64,000 bases of DNA from Flaccisagitta enflata (taxonomy: Eukaryota; Chaetognatha; Sagittoidea; Aphragmophora), in the NCBI GenBank assembly GCA_965153355.1, contig OZ231126.1, positions 58,032,001 through 58,096,000 on the forward strand. Direction: 5' to 3'. Under the pieces are notes generated by a model that was not told the DNA's origin, ran no database searches, and saw nothing but the letters and a program-made list of their open reading frames with translations. This document shows positions 30,258 through 41,417 of this stretch, piece by piece. Position 1 is the first letter of the stretch, and each line of letters begins with the position of its first letter. Made by a program: the position numbers and the translations under genes.

Positions 30258-31067
30258 TCCGGCAAGCCTCCAGACTGCATATGATTGGCCAGTGTGACGT
30301 CATCACTCTACACGTCATGCTACCATTTAAATACTAGAAAGACTTACCCCGGCAAGCCTCCAGACTCCATATGATTGGCCAGTGTGACGTCATCACTCTA
30401 CTCGTCATGCTACCATTTAAATACTAGAAAGACTTACCCCGGCAAGCCTCCAGACTGCATATGATTGGCCAGTGTGACGTCATCACTCCACACATCATGC
30501 TACCATTTAAATACTAGAAAGACTTACCCCGGCAAGCCTCCAGACTCCATATGATTGGCCAGTGTGACGTCATCACTCCACATGTCATGCTACCATTCAA
30601 ATACTAGAAAGACTCACTCCGGCAAGCCTCCAGACTCCATATGATTGGCCAGTGTGACGTCATCACTCCACACGTCATGCTACCATTTAGATACTAGAAA
30701 GACTCACCCCGGCAAGCCTCCAGACTCCATATGATTGGCCAGTGTGACGTCATCACTCCACACGTCATGCTACCATTAAAATACTAGAAAGACTTACCCC
30801 GGCAAGCCTCCAGACTCCATATGATTGACCAGTGTGACGTCATCACTCCACACGGCATGCTACCATTTAAATACTAGGAAGACTTACCCCGGCAAGCCTC
30901 CAGACTGCATATGATTGGCCAGTGTGACGTCATCACTCCACACATCATGCTACCATTTAAATACTAGAAAGACTTACCCCGGCAAGCCTCCAGACTCCAT
31001 ATGATTGGCCAGTGTGACGTCATCACTCCACACGTCATGCTACCATTTAAATACTAGAAACACTTAC
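30258..31067 (-). repeat. Nine 90-bp tandem copies of a cyclase exon 3' end plus its 5' splice site
   Basis: Each unit, read on the minus strand, holds 71 bp matching the last 71 bp of the adjoining C1a exon (31068-31138, coding [18 protein letters not shown]) followed by GTAAGT or GTGAGT and 13 bp of intron. The period is exactly 90 bp (for example ATGATTGGCC at 30281, 30371, 30461 and so on). All nine carry TGGTAGCAT where the true exon has TGGCAGTAT, so the reading frame contains a stop; reading through the donor gives TAA as well. The copies are therefore not coding but present nine decoy donors. Confidence 0.95.
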
Positions 31068-31226
31068 CCCGGCAAGCCTCCAGACTCCATATGATTGGCC
31101 AGTGTGACGTCATCACTCCACACGTCATACTGCCATTTCCGGAGTCCCAGCACCCCGCAGAGGACGTTCCCGGTGTGAATCCCGATGCGCATGTCCACGT
31201 TCACGCCCGTAGCTTCTCGGACGTCT
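31068..31226 (-). CDS. ADCY: Adenylate cyclase exon: C1a catalytic core
   Basis: The exon encodes [36 protein letters not shown] and [46 protein letters not shown] is the most conserved C1a stretch of membrane cyclases and is intact. Acceptor ACGTCAG, donor CCGGG|GTAAGT, phase 2 at both ends. The donor is the first of ten near-identical splice sites, since the exon end is repeated nine more times downstream. Confidence 0.98.
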
Positions 31227-31299
31227 CTGACGTTTTGGTGGGAAGATGATTGAGCAATATTTTACGTGTCGAATATAACATGTCTGCCCAGATGTGGGC

Positions 31300-31470
31300 G
31301 TTTTACTGCTTTGCCAATCGGTTGGTCGGTCGATTGGTCGGTCGGTTGGTCCATCACATTTCATTTTTTCTATGTTTCTGGCCTCACTGCTCCCGCCCAA
31401 ATGCTCAGTGACCTCAACTACAGACCCTGCCAAACTGCACGAAACTGGGGTTACTGTGGATCCGGCCTTG
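31300..31470. repeat. (GGTC/GGTT)n repeat-family member
   Basis: GGTTGGTCGGTCGATTGGTC-type tetramer repeat followed by GTGGATCCGGCCTTGTTCTG. The same combination (tetramers, then ATCCGGCCTTGTTCT) recurs at 49110-49300. Related tetramer tracts lie at 47500-47580, 48680-48800, 29680-29710 and 57700-57790. Confidence 0.65.
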
Positions 31471-31504
31471 TTCTGTCTATTTTCTGTTCGCATGATGGCG
31501 TTTT

Positions 31505-31925
<421 letters not shown>

Positions 31926-32025
31926 CGCGTTTGTCCATTATTTTGAACCAAGCCACTGATACAATCCCCAGCGTGATTTCTGTTTCAGCTTTTGAGCATG
32001 AATCAACCCTTTGTTATTTGCTTAC

Positions 32026-32153
32026 TTGATCGCCTCGATCATTTTGAGCCCCATTTTGACGCAGTTTTGAGCGTGATTTGGGCGCGAAATTGGGAGGCCG
32101 GACACGCAGTAGTAACAGTCTCCAAGGATTTTGATTCTCATGCAATCGTTCTC
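32026..32153 (-). CDS. ADCY: Adenylate cyclase exon: C1a, second metal-binding Asp
   Basis: The exon encodes [20 protein letters not shown] then [31 protein letters not shown] is the signature of membrane cyclases; the Asp in GDCYY is the second metal ligand of C1. NHA.NCVKMGL is the group II (ADCY2/4/7) version. Acceptor AATCACAG, donor ATCAA|GTAAGC, phase 0 to 2. Confidence 0.98.
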
Positions 32154-32264
32154 CTGTGATTAGATAAATTGAGAGGAAACATAACACAGGGTAACAATAT
32201 CGTCACGGATAGGTGGACAGGGGCGTACAACCCCCCCTTCTTCCACAAGGAGTCACACCCACAC

Positions 32265-32294
32265 AAACACAACAACAACAAGAACAACAACAAG

Positions 32295-32351
<57 letters not shown>

Positions 32352-32363
32352 AACAGCAACATT

Positions 32364-32453
<90 letters not shown>

Positions 32454-32504
32454 AACAACCACAACAACAACCACAACAACAACCACAACAACAAAACAAC
32501 AACA

Positions 32505-32555
<51 letters not shown>

Positions 32556-32556
32556 G

Positions 32557-32612
<56 letters not shown>
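32265..32612. repeat. (AAC)n microsatellite starting at a 5' splice site
   Basis: About 340 bp of AAC units with sparse interruptions. In sense orientation the donor CAA|GTACTTG runs directly into (TTG)n, so the repeat begins seven bases into the intron. Confidence 0.97.
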
Positions 32613-32616
32613 GTAC

Positions 32617-32728
32617 TTGAGCAATTTTGTCGAATCTGCCGAAGAGTTCATTGAGCGTTTTGACCAATTCTCTCGCCGTGCACTCCTCGGCCAATGGAGT
32701 AAAGTTGACTATGTCCGCGTATAAAATA
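32617..32728 (-). CDS. ADCY: Adenylate cyclase exon: start of C1a, first metal-binding Asp
   Basis: Thirty-seven codons encode [20 protein letters not shown] then [17 protein letters not shown]. The Asp of YADIV is the first metal ligand of C1; LV..LNELF.RFD is the conserved following helix. Acceptor CATTGCAG completes AG|T (Ser) from the previous exon; donor CAA|GTACTT, phase 0. Confidence 0.98.
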
Positions 32729-32872
32729 CTGCAATGGGGAAAGGGAACGTTGAAGAGTGATAAGACGTAGCCATATTGAATTTCGCATGTCTATTTATCA
32801 AATATTAGTCAGTCGGTCGTTCTTCTTATTGCGTAAAATTTGCCTCTGTAATTCTAATAACGCCCCTTTATA

Positions 32873-34873
32873 CAGTCTATGGACAAAACGACAATCGCAA
32901 CTTTTGCTAATCACTGATAGGATGCTAAGGTGTGATTTTTTACAAAATGCAGGCTTACAACTGCTATGTAGAAAATTGCTAAGGACAGAAACAAATTAAT
33001 GGAAGTACAATTACTACAGGGAGGCCATGTAAATTGCTGAAATGAACTTTTAATAAATTGAAAGTATATGTTGGCATTGAGTCTCGCTCGCAAGTGTCAA
33101 CAACCCTCTGCAAGTGTTGATTACCACCCCCCTAAATATCCACTACCACCGCAAACATTGACTACCCCCCACAAGTGTTGACTACCCCCCGCAAGTGCCA
33201 ACTACCCCCGGCAAGTGTTGACTCCCCTCCGCAAGAATCACCTACCTTCTGCAAGTGTTGACTACCCCCCTCAAATGTTGACTACCCTCTACAAGTGTTG
33301 ACTACCCCCACAAATATCAACTACCCCAAAAGTGCCAAGTACCCCCTAGTGTCAACTACCCTGCACAGTGTTGTCTACCCCAAAGTGTTAACTACCCCAT
33401 GCAAGTGTCAACTACCCCCTGCAAGTGTCAACTACTCCTTGCAAGTGTTGACTACCCGCAAGTGTCCACTACCTCAAGTGGTAACTACCACAAAAGTGTT
33501 GACTACAATCCTCACAACCCCCTGAGTCAACTACTCCGGCAAGTGTCAACTACCCGCAAGTGTCAACAACCCCTGTAAGTATCAACTACCCCCTTAGTTG
33601 ACTACCCCTCAGTCAAATTCCCCCCAAGTGTTGACTACTCCTGCAAGTGTCAAATACCCCCTGCAAGTGTCCACTACCCCGGCAAGTGTCAACTAGTCTC
33701 CGCAAGTGTCATCTACTCCTGCATGTGTTGAGTACCCCCCACAAGTGTCGACTACCCCCTGCAGATGTCAACTACCCTCTACAAGAGTTGACTACCCCCT
33801 GCAAGTGTCCACTACCCCCGTCAAATGTCAACTACCCCTCCAATTGGCGACTACCCCTCGCAAGTGTCAACTACCCCCTGCAAGTGTTGACCACTCAGTT
33901 GACATTTGTGGGGGTAGTTGACACTTGCGGGGGTTGTTGACTTGCAGGGGTAGTCAATGGGGGGGTAGTTGACACTTGTAGGAAGTGGACACTTGGAGGG
34001 GGGTTGACATATGCCGGGGCTGGTCAACATATGTAGGGGGTAGTTGACACTTGCAGGGGTAGTCAACACTTGTGGGGGTAGTTGACACTTGTTGGGTGTA
34101 GTCAACGCAGGAAGTAGTCCATACTGGGGGGTAGTTGACACTTGCGGGAGATGAAGACATGGCGGGAATAGTTGACTCAAAGGGTAGTGGGGTGGTAGTC
34201 AACACTTTTTAAAGAGTTGACACTTTTGGGGTAGTCAGCACTCGGGGTAGGAGTGGACACTTGTGGGGGTAATTAACACTTGTGGGGGTAGACAACACTT
34301 GCAGGGGGTACTTGACAATTGGGAGGGTAGTTGACACTTGCAGGGGTAGTCAACACTTTGGGGGTAGACAACACTTGCAGGGTAGTTGACACTTGTGGGT
34401 GTGTATTCATCACTGGGGGGTAGTTGATATTTGCGGGGGTAGTCAACACTTGTAAGGGGTAGTCAACATTTGAGGGGGAGTCAACATTTGCAGAAGGTAG
34501 TTGATTCTCGCGAAGGGGAGTCGACACTTGCCGGGGGTAGTTGACACTTGCGGGGGGTAGTTGACACTTGCAGGGGGTAGTCAACACTGGTGGGGTAGTC
34601 AATATTTGTGCGGGGTAGTGGACACTTGGGGGGGTGGTAATCAACACTTGCAGGGGGTAGTTGACTCAATGCCAACATATACTTTCAATTTATAAAAAGT
34701 TCATTTCAGCAATTTACATGGCCTCCCTGTAATAATTGTACTTCCATTAGTTTGCTTCAGTCCTTAGTAATTTTCTACCTAGCAGTTGTAAGCCTGCATT
34801 TTGAAAAAAATCACACCTAAGCATCCTATCAGTGATTAGCAAAAGTTGCGATTGTCGTTTTGTCCATAGACTG
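32873..34873. mobile_element. 2.0-kb TA-flanked foldback whose arms are one minisatellite in opposite orientation
   Basis: Ends CAGTCTATGGACAAAACGAC and inverse, with TA at 32871-32872 and 34874-34875. Each arm continues through matching unique sequence (GGGAGGCCATGTAAATTGCT near 33021, inverted near 34720) into a ~20-bp minisatellite. Units read CAAGTGTCAACTACCCCCT in the left half (about 33095-33895) and AGTTGACACTTGCGGGGGT in the right half (about 33896-34660). The Pro/Tyr-rich open frames are repeat translations. Confidence 0.85.
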
Positions 34874-35315
34874 TATACGCAAAAACTTGTTTTGAACATC
34901 TCTTTTGCCAGTCGGTAAAGTCACGGTGAAATAGTCGGAGGACACTTCCTTAGGATTGTCAAGTTGGTACAGTCTGAAATTGATGTGTAGTGCATTTACC
35001 AATTGCGATGTAATCACCGTCAACCTTTTTGCACTTTTGTGGCAGATCGAAAATAGAAACGTAAACGAAAAAATCACTCCGCGTGTTTTCGAAGGACACA
35101 ATTTCTGTTTTACATTTTTTTTTTTTTGGTAAATTTTTTTTCTTCCAGTTTCCAGAGTGTGCTTTGACGGTCACGAGCTGCATTTTTTTTTCATTCTTCT
35201 TTCAATCATTCTTGGTAAAGTAACACTTACACTGATAATTAGATGACATCTAATACACAGTGTTTTAGTGGCACTTTTACTTAAATGACTGACGTTCATG
35301 AAGCACTCACCTTAT

Positions 35316-35594
35316 ATTCAAGTGACACTGACCTGAAGTTCAAGTGACATTCTAACAATCACTGACCTGACGTTCAAGTGACATTTTAAGTGACACTGAC
35401 CCGATGTTCAAGTGACATTTTAAGTGACACTGACCTGACGTTCAAGTGACATTTTAAGTGCCACTGACCTGACAATGCCTTAAATGCCTTAAATGACATT
35501 CAAGTGACATTTTAAGTGACACTGACCCGATGTTCAAGTGACATTTTAAGTGACACTGACCCGATGTACAAGTGGCATTTTAAGTGACACTGAC
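35316..35594 (-). repeat. 34-bp minisatellite carrying copies of an exon end and its 5' splice site
   Basis: On the minus strand the adjoining exon ends TGAACGTCAG|GTCAGTGTCACTTAAAATG. The intron then repeats TCACTTGAACGTCAGGTCAG or TCACTTGAACATCGGGTCAG about seven times at 34-bp spacing (for example GTTCA on the plus strand at 35406 and 35440). Each unit carries a copy of the last ~9 exon bases plus the donor. Confidence 0.88.
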
Positions 35595-35746
35595 CTGACG
35601 TTCATGTGTCTACGGATGTGAAGGTCGTGAAACTGCGAGGATCTGCCCCTCATGTCCTCCACTTTGGGATCGTTCATCTTTCTCAAGATTTCCGTTTTGA
35701 TCTCTTCACTGATGTGGGCGGGAATCACGCTTAGCAAAAGTTGTTC
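35595..35746 (-). CDS. ADCY: Adenylate cyclase exon: helix before C1a
   Basis: The exon encodes EQLLLSVIPAHISEEIKTEI, a linker with DPKVEDMRGRSSQ, then FHDLHIRRHMNV. LLLS.IPAHI..E.K.EI and FH.L...RH.NVS are conserved immediately before the catalytic core. Acceptor TCCATTCAG preceded by a (CT)n tract, donor GTCAG|GTCAGT, phase 0 to 2. Confidence 0.97.
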
Positions 35747-35779
35747 CTGAATGGACGCACAGGCAAAAGCTTAAAAGCG

Positions 35780-36015
<236 letters not shown>

Positions 36016-36179
36016 AGAGAGACCGTAAAAAGTACTGTCCAAAAGATAAATCTAGAAAACATACACAAAGCGTCCTTAAAAAAACGATGTAATTGAAAGA
36101 CATGGCCGTCTGGCAACTGTACAGTGTACACATTGGAACCCTAAGGGGGCGTTTCTAGTCAAAGACGATCGCGTTTTGA

Positions 36180-36320
36180 AAGGGCCACTCGGTCGCTCGC
36201 TACGTTCGTTCGCTCGCACCGCTCACTCCGCTCACTCGTCCGCAGCGCGCCGCTTCGCTCCGCTTCGCTCCGCTTGCTTTGCTCGCTCGCTTCGTTCACG
36301 GGCTCACTCACTCACTTTGC
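36180..36320. repeat. Degenerate CGCTC/CGCTTCGCTC repeat
   Basis: A short GC-rich tract of CGCTCGC, CGCTCACTC and CGCTTCGCTC units, ending in CACTCACTC. It lies in the intron between two cyclase exons; no coding role seen. Confidence 0.75.
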
Positions 36321-36431
36321 TCACTCCCTCGTGGGACAGTTGAAATTCTTGAATACATGTTCACACTGTTATCGCGTTTCATGGGAACAAACGCGTTTTT
36401 GGCACTCACTAGAAACACGCCCGAACCGTAC

Positions 36432-36514
36432 CTGTTGGCCACGCTCGTGCTCCAATATGACCCTTGATTTAACGCATTCTCTCGTGTCTAAAAAAGTTCT
36501 CCGATGAGCTATTT
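36432..36514 (-). CDS. ADCY: Adenylate cyclase exon: cytoplasmic helix after TM6
   Basis: Twenty-seven codons encode IAHRRTFLDTRECVKSRVIL and EHERGQQ, the coiled helix linking TM6 to C1a (compare the RRTFLDTRNCI.SR form of fly Rutabaga). Acceptor TATAACAG completes G|AA (Glu); donor CAG|GTACGG, phase 0. Confidence 0.96.
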
Positions 36515-37241
36515 CTGTTATATAGCATGAAAGGGAGGGAAAAATGGAAACATGAAAGGGAGAGAAAAATTGAATTTGAATAATAAATGACAACTTGTAT
36601 AATCTATATGAATAATGGAATTTTCCCATTTTTTAACTCCATTGTACCCCTCACGCCTTGCTGAAGAAAAAAAACGTAATGAAATTACTCTGGATTTATG
36701 GGAAACGCGATTTGTACCGCAAAAGAATTTTGCGCATAATTCATCGGGTTATTATCTCACTCAAAGAAAATCGTGAGGGAAGAGCACCTCTACAGCGCAT
36801 CCGCTATTAAGGCATGTCCAGCTTTAAGGTATGCAACTTATTCCTTGAGAGATTTCGTCTCTTTACTTGCAACAAGGCAGCTTCACCATAAGGCATAATT
36901 TAGCTCAGTCTGTTGCGCTCTAGTGAAGCTCGTCTGTATGTTTCCATGGCGATTGTCGATTAACAAAGAGCGAACGCGAACGAATGCCAACGAATGAATT
37001 AAAGAAAGTAACCATCCCTCTGCATTTAGTTATGCTAATATCGTTCGACATTCTATAATAATAATTCGTGTTATCATAAAGTCACCAACGAATACATTAG
37101 CTGATGGAGTCCTTCGTCGACATATTCCTCTATGAATTAGTTATTCACACATTCACCTTCATTTACGCAATGATTGATTAATTGATTGACTTATTATTGA
37201 AACGTCGGTTACATTTCAGCTTGACCGCGTCAACTTCTCAC

Positions 37242-37308
37242 CGGTTAAATATTTATGATAAACGCCCATCAGATTCGCCAACGCAAATATGATCAAATTC
37301 CCGGCCAA
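37242..37308 (-). CDS. ADCY: Adenylate cyclase exon: TM6
   Basis: Twenty-two codons encode LAGNLIIFALANLMGVYHKY followed by LT. This matches Q.LANV.IF.CGNL.G.YHK, the last helix of the first membrane domain in ADCY2/4/7. Acceptor CTCTTTGCAG, donor ACCG|GTGAGA. Entered in phase 0, which conflicts with the phase 2 exit of the TM5 exon at 38389-38505. Confidence 0.95.
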
Positions 37309-38094
37309 CTGCAAAGAGAAAAAAGAACGAGGATTTATGACAAATCAATACGCTCTTCTTTTGGTTTTTATGAACCTTGTTTATAAGAACATCAACAGTC
37401 AGTCCCAATTCCGCATTTATCCATATGCCCATATTTCATCATGTTACGAGATAAAGCAACTTTGGTTATTTGGGCATATTTCGATATATCGAAATATGAC
37501 TTTCGTCTTTCCCTTTTTGCTCTGCCACTCAAAACGAAGTAGCAAAGCGATTTCCAAGATCTGATCTTATTTACTTTGTTTTTGTGTACTCAATACTTGA
37601 AAAATCAGCTGAGATTTCAAATTCGGAAGGATTAACAAATCCAAGGATATGATTGAATGGTACAGCATTCATAAATATATTTCTTCTAAGATTTAAGTGG
37701 CAAACTCTACAAGACAAATGGCTATGGAATTCATTCAGAATTTACCAAAGCCACAACCGAGTAAATCTAACTTTTGTAAGTCATATTTCGATATATCGAA
37801 ATATGCCCAGATGGAGAAAGTTTTGGTTTTCCAAAATATGTTGAGATACGAGCATATGGATGAATACGGAATTGGGACTGACTGTCAAGTCTTCAAAGTG
37901 CCCTATAATGAAGAATGTTGTGATTATTCCATTAGTATCTATCTCTTTTGAAGGCGTCGAAAAAAAAATGACGTTCTTTACGTCTTATAGAAAAAGTGTA
38001 TTCATTAAAAAAGAGGTTCATAAATGCTTCATAAAACGCCTCCAGGTACAGAATGAGTTAGTAAGAAATCAAATGATAGGTCTGAAACAAACGC

Positions 38095-38280
<186 letters not shown>

Positions 38281-38388
38281 GACAAGGCGCGGCAAGCCGC
38301 TCTGTCGCGTCGTTTCACTCCCGGCGAGACTTATAAAAGCCAGAAACAGAAATAAACTGTAGAAAATGACAATTTGAAGTCGCTGCAC

Positions 38389-38505
38389 CTGCGAACGACT
38401 TCCCGCTCGGTTGGAGACTTGCCGATAGACCAGAAGGCGACTCCCGCCGCAGCCAAGGCGAGGGCACCCGTCAATACCAGGTGCAAAATGCCAGTAATAT
38501 CTGAC
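38389..38505 (-). CDS. ADCY: Adenylate cyclase exon: TM5 (phase conflict with neighbours)
   Basis: In one frame this 117-nt exon encodes SDITGILHLVLTGALALAAA then GVAFWSIGKSPTEREVV, lining up with the RDAI.A...S..H.LVL helix before TM6. Acceptor CCTACAG follows a ~270-bp pyrimidine tract; donor CGCAG|GTGCAG. That frame needs phase 2 on both sides, while the TM6 exon starts in phase 0. In phase 0 the exon is also open but not hydrophobic, ending ..SRSQ. Either a small unseen exon, a frameshift or a sequence error is involved. Confidence 0.75.
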
Positions 38506-38514
38506 CTGTAGGAA

Positions 38515-38795
38515 AAGAAGAGGTAAAGGGAATAAGGAAGAAAGAAAATGAAAGAAAGAAAGGAAAGAAGAAAGAAAAGAAGAAAAGAAGAAGAAGAAAG
38601 AGAGAGAAGAAAGAAGAAAGAAAGAAAGAAAGAGAAAGAAGAAAGAAAGAAAGAAGAAAGAAAAAGGTAAGAAAGAAGAAAGAAGAAGAGAAGAAAGAGA
38701 AGAAAGAAAGAAGAAGAAGAAGAAAGAAAAGAAAAAAGAAAAGGAAAAAAGAAAGAAGAAGAAGAAAGAAGAAGAAGAAATTAAGAAAAAGGAGG
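38515..38795. repeat. (GAAA/GAAGAAA)n tract
   Basis: About 270 bp of purine-only GAAAG/GAAG repeats. In sense orientation it is a continuous pyrimidine tract leading to the TM5 exon acceptor. Confidence 0.93.
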
Positions 38796-39171
38796 TTAAA
38801 AAAAATAAATATCATGATATTCAGCCTTGAGAGAAAAAAAGCAAAAAAATCGAGCAGGGGTAAATTTGAACTATATGCCAATATTTGGTAACTTATAGTT
38901 TGCTTACTAAGTTGATTTTTTTGTGTATCTATGGACTACTAATAGTTGATGAAAAAACTCATAAAATCATAGGAAAGACATTTGATTGGTTTTGCTTATT
39001 GGTTTACTGGAGACAGAATGGAGACAAGCTAAAAAGCTCTTGAATTAAATTTTTAGACCCCCTATGGGTAGGAGGGTCACAAAAATGGTTTGAAATTGTG
39101 CATTGGGTAGTCATGAATGTCTTTGAACCATTTAATCCGGTATATAATGATGTATCGGAAGCTTGTGCTAC

Positions 39172-39270
39172 GTAGATTGGTGGAAAGTCGGGCTCTCCTG
39201 CTTGCTGTGGAACCGTGACATTTGCCATAAAGAAGAGGACACCTATGCAGACACTGACGGCAAGGAAGTA
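39172..39270 (-). CDS. ADCY: Probable adenylate cyclase exon: TM4-like segment
   Basis: Thirty-three codons encode YFLAVSVCIGVLFFMANVTV then PQQAGEPDFPPIY, comparable with YFLFVIF.AYAMLPL of TM4 in ADCY4. Acceptor ACTAACTTAG, donor TAC|GTAGCA, phase 0 to 0. Only 19 nt separate it from the segment at 39290-39368, too short for a normal animal intron, and the two do not join in one frame. Confidence 0.55.
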
Positions 39271-39289
39271 CTAAGTTAGTACTACTAAC

Positions 39290-39368
39290 CCGAATTAGAT
39301 CCATGTGGCCATGCTTGCAATTGTCCCAGGAACAAGACAATGACCGCGACAATTTTGAAGAGAAAAAG
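39290..39368 (-). CDS. ADCY: Probable adenylate cyclase exon: TM3-like segment
   Basis: Encodes LFLFKIVAVIVLFLGQLQAW then PHGSNS. Acceptor GCACTTTCAG is strong; donor TTCGG|GTTAGT. It could continue the helix begun in the 41105-41170 exon, whose phase 0 exit fits. The gap to the next segment, GTTAGTAGTACTAACTTAG, looks like a 19-nt GT..TACTAAC..AG mini-intron but would leave the frame shifted. Confidence 0.5.
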
Positions 39369-39449
39369 CTGAAAGTGCAAGGGAGATAAAAGAAACATAT
39401 TAAGCAACAAGTGATAAATTGGTCTTGAATCAAAGAATGAGACAATGGT

Positions 39450-41100
39450 CAAATTATCTCTCATTTTAGACCAATCTGGTATCTGTAGCTTAGACTATTG
39501 AAAAATGACTAGTTTAATAATTGATTTTTTGCTGATAAAAGAGCCTTATTGATGCTGTGGCTTAACTATTCAACCCAGACAAATCAAATTTCAACACACA
39601 AAAAAAAACTTAAAAGAAAAAAAAATAACCAGACAGATAATACATATAGGAATAAAAGCTTAGTACTTTTTGCCATTTGAGATGAATTACTCTGTGCCAC
39701 TGTATCTTTAAAGTGCTTTCTCATAATCTGGAATTTTATTTATTTTTTTTTGTATGAGTTTCAGTGGCTTCTTATTTTTTGATTTGTGTTGTAAAACTAT
39801 AGGTATATGAAATTTCTTTTTATCAAATATCGAAGAACGGACTTACCATCTTGGGGTAAAAAATCTAATTGACTTTGAAGGATGTTACTACCAAACGAAT
39901 AAAGCTACAGACCACAGATTGTTCTCATTTGAAATAGTTGTCTCAACTCTTGCAAATGCGACCAATCTAGGGTCCAGAGCTTAATTCCTTCTGAACCGAA
40001 ATTTTTTTCTCGCCAAGATAGTTTGAAATATGAAAATCCATCCCTCCAATATGGAAGCTTTTAAAATATAACACCTGTATCACAATTATCGAAAAAGCAA
40101 CAGTCATTCGGAACTTCTGATTTCACCGCCTTTCTCTGGTCTTATTTTCCATCAAAACATTCTCTGTTATTGAATAAGAATAGAGCGATTATCTAAAACA
40201 TCAACGAGTGATGTTAGATAGAAGAATGAAGTCGTTGTCTTTCAGGGGATTTCATCTAAAATTGTTTTCACTTTTTTTTCATCTCAAGATTGTGTGCTCA
40301 CCTTAGTCTTTTATTTGTTATTTTTTCTCTCTCAAGATGTCTCTATATATTTCTTCGTAAATCTTTTGTTTTTGCATCCTCACTTTCTTTCTACTCATAT
40401 TCTATAATTTTTCATCTCATAGATATCGATCGTTATCCACTAATGCCACCACCTTTATTAACTTCTTTGAATCTTTTTCTTTAAGTTTCGTGCTTTCTAC
40501 CCTAGTCTTAGTTTTTCTTTTTTTATTTTGCGTGCTCACCTTTTCTTTTTCTTCTATCTTCTTCATTCTGTATTTTTTTATCTCATGATTGTGTGCTCAC
40601 CTTAGTCTTTTGTTTTTTTTATTTTTTCTCTCTCAAGATGTCTCCATATATCAAATCAGTTCTCATCATTTGGGATTCTGACATAGGAGCTGATCTAATG
40701 TTACAGAAGGAAAGTAGAAGTGAAAGAAAGTGAGGAAAGTGAGAAAAGAAAAGAAAGAGACCAATTCAGCGTCGAATGCATGGAGCGCAAATGCTCGCCA
40801 ATTTTGGCAATTCAATTATAGTTGGGGTTTTTTTTTGGGTTAAATCATATATTATTTTTTTTCATGCACAATATGATCACAGTTAAAAAAGTTAAGGTAA
40901 AAAAAAGCAAAAAAGAGAAAAGAAAAAAAAAGTGAAAAAAATGAAAATGTAAAAAAAGTAAAAGTAAAAATAAAAATAAAAAAAAGAAAAAAGAATAATG
41001 TAAAATATAAAATGCAAAAATAACAATAAAATAATGTAAAAAAATAAAAGAAATGAATAGATAAAAAAGAATGAAAAAACATAAAGAAAAATCAATCAAA
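39450..41100. other. AT-rich intron with a ~65-bp direct repeat
   Basis: No exon recognised. GTGTGCTCACCTTAGTCTTT..TCTCTCTCAAGATGTCTC occurs at about 40290 and again at about 40590. A-rich degenerate repeat fills 40850-41095. Confidence 0.6.
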
Positions 41101-41104
41101 ACAC

Positions 41105-41170
41105 CGCGATCCACAGTATTGGCGACAGCCACTGGTTTCTTTTTTTTTCGCGCTTTTCGACTGACATTTG
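41105..41170 (-). CDS. ADCY: Possible adenylate cyclase exon: cytoplasmic turn into TM3
   Basis: Twenty-two codons encode QMSVEKREKKRNQWLSPILW then IA, resembling SREQRLQRWTRPLSGLVWVA before TM3 of ADCY4. Acceptor AATCTGTAG, donor GCG|GTGTTT, phase 0 to 0, compatible with either downstream segment. The match is short and the donor is weak. Confidence 0.45.
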
Positions 41171-41359
41171 CTACAGATTGGGATTGGGTGATGAGCACAC
41201 AACTCCCAAGAAATGCTTGTTAGATTGGGAGGTGCTTGCTTTCATCGATGATTGCCAACTTCATCAACTTTCCATCTTCAGCGTCTCAAATCAAAATTAT
41301 TAACATTCTAATATGAAATCAAAAGTTGCTCTCTTAATTTTTTGCCGAGAAACGCAGAG

Positions 41360-41368
41360 AGAGAGAAA

Positions 41369-41417
<49 letters not shown>

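Noticed and set aside
30258-31067. Regular 90-bp array considered as a CRISPR-like array or a satellite
   Set aside because: Units are contiguous with no variable spacers, and they match the neighbouring exon plus its splice donor.
33295-34678. Pro/Tyr/Cys-rich frames (repeats of CQLPPASVNYP) resembling a repetitive structural protein
   Set aside because: They appear in several frames and on both strands of the same minisatellite, with no start or splice context.
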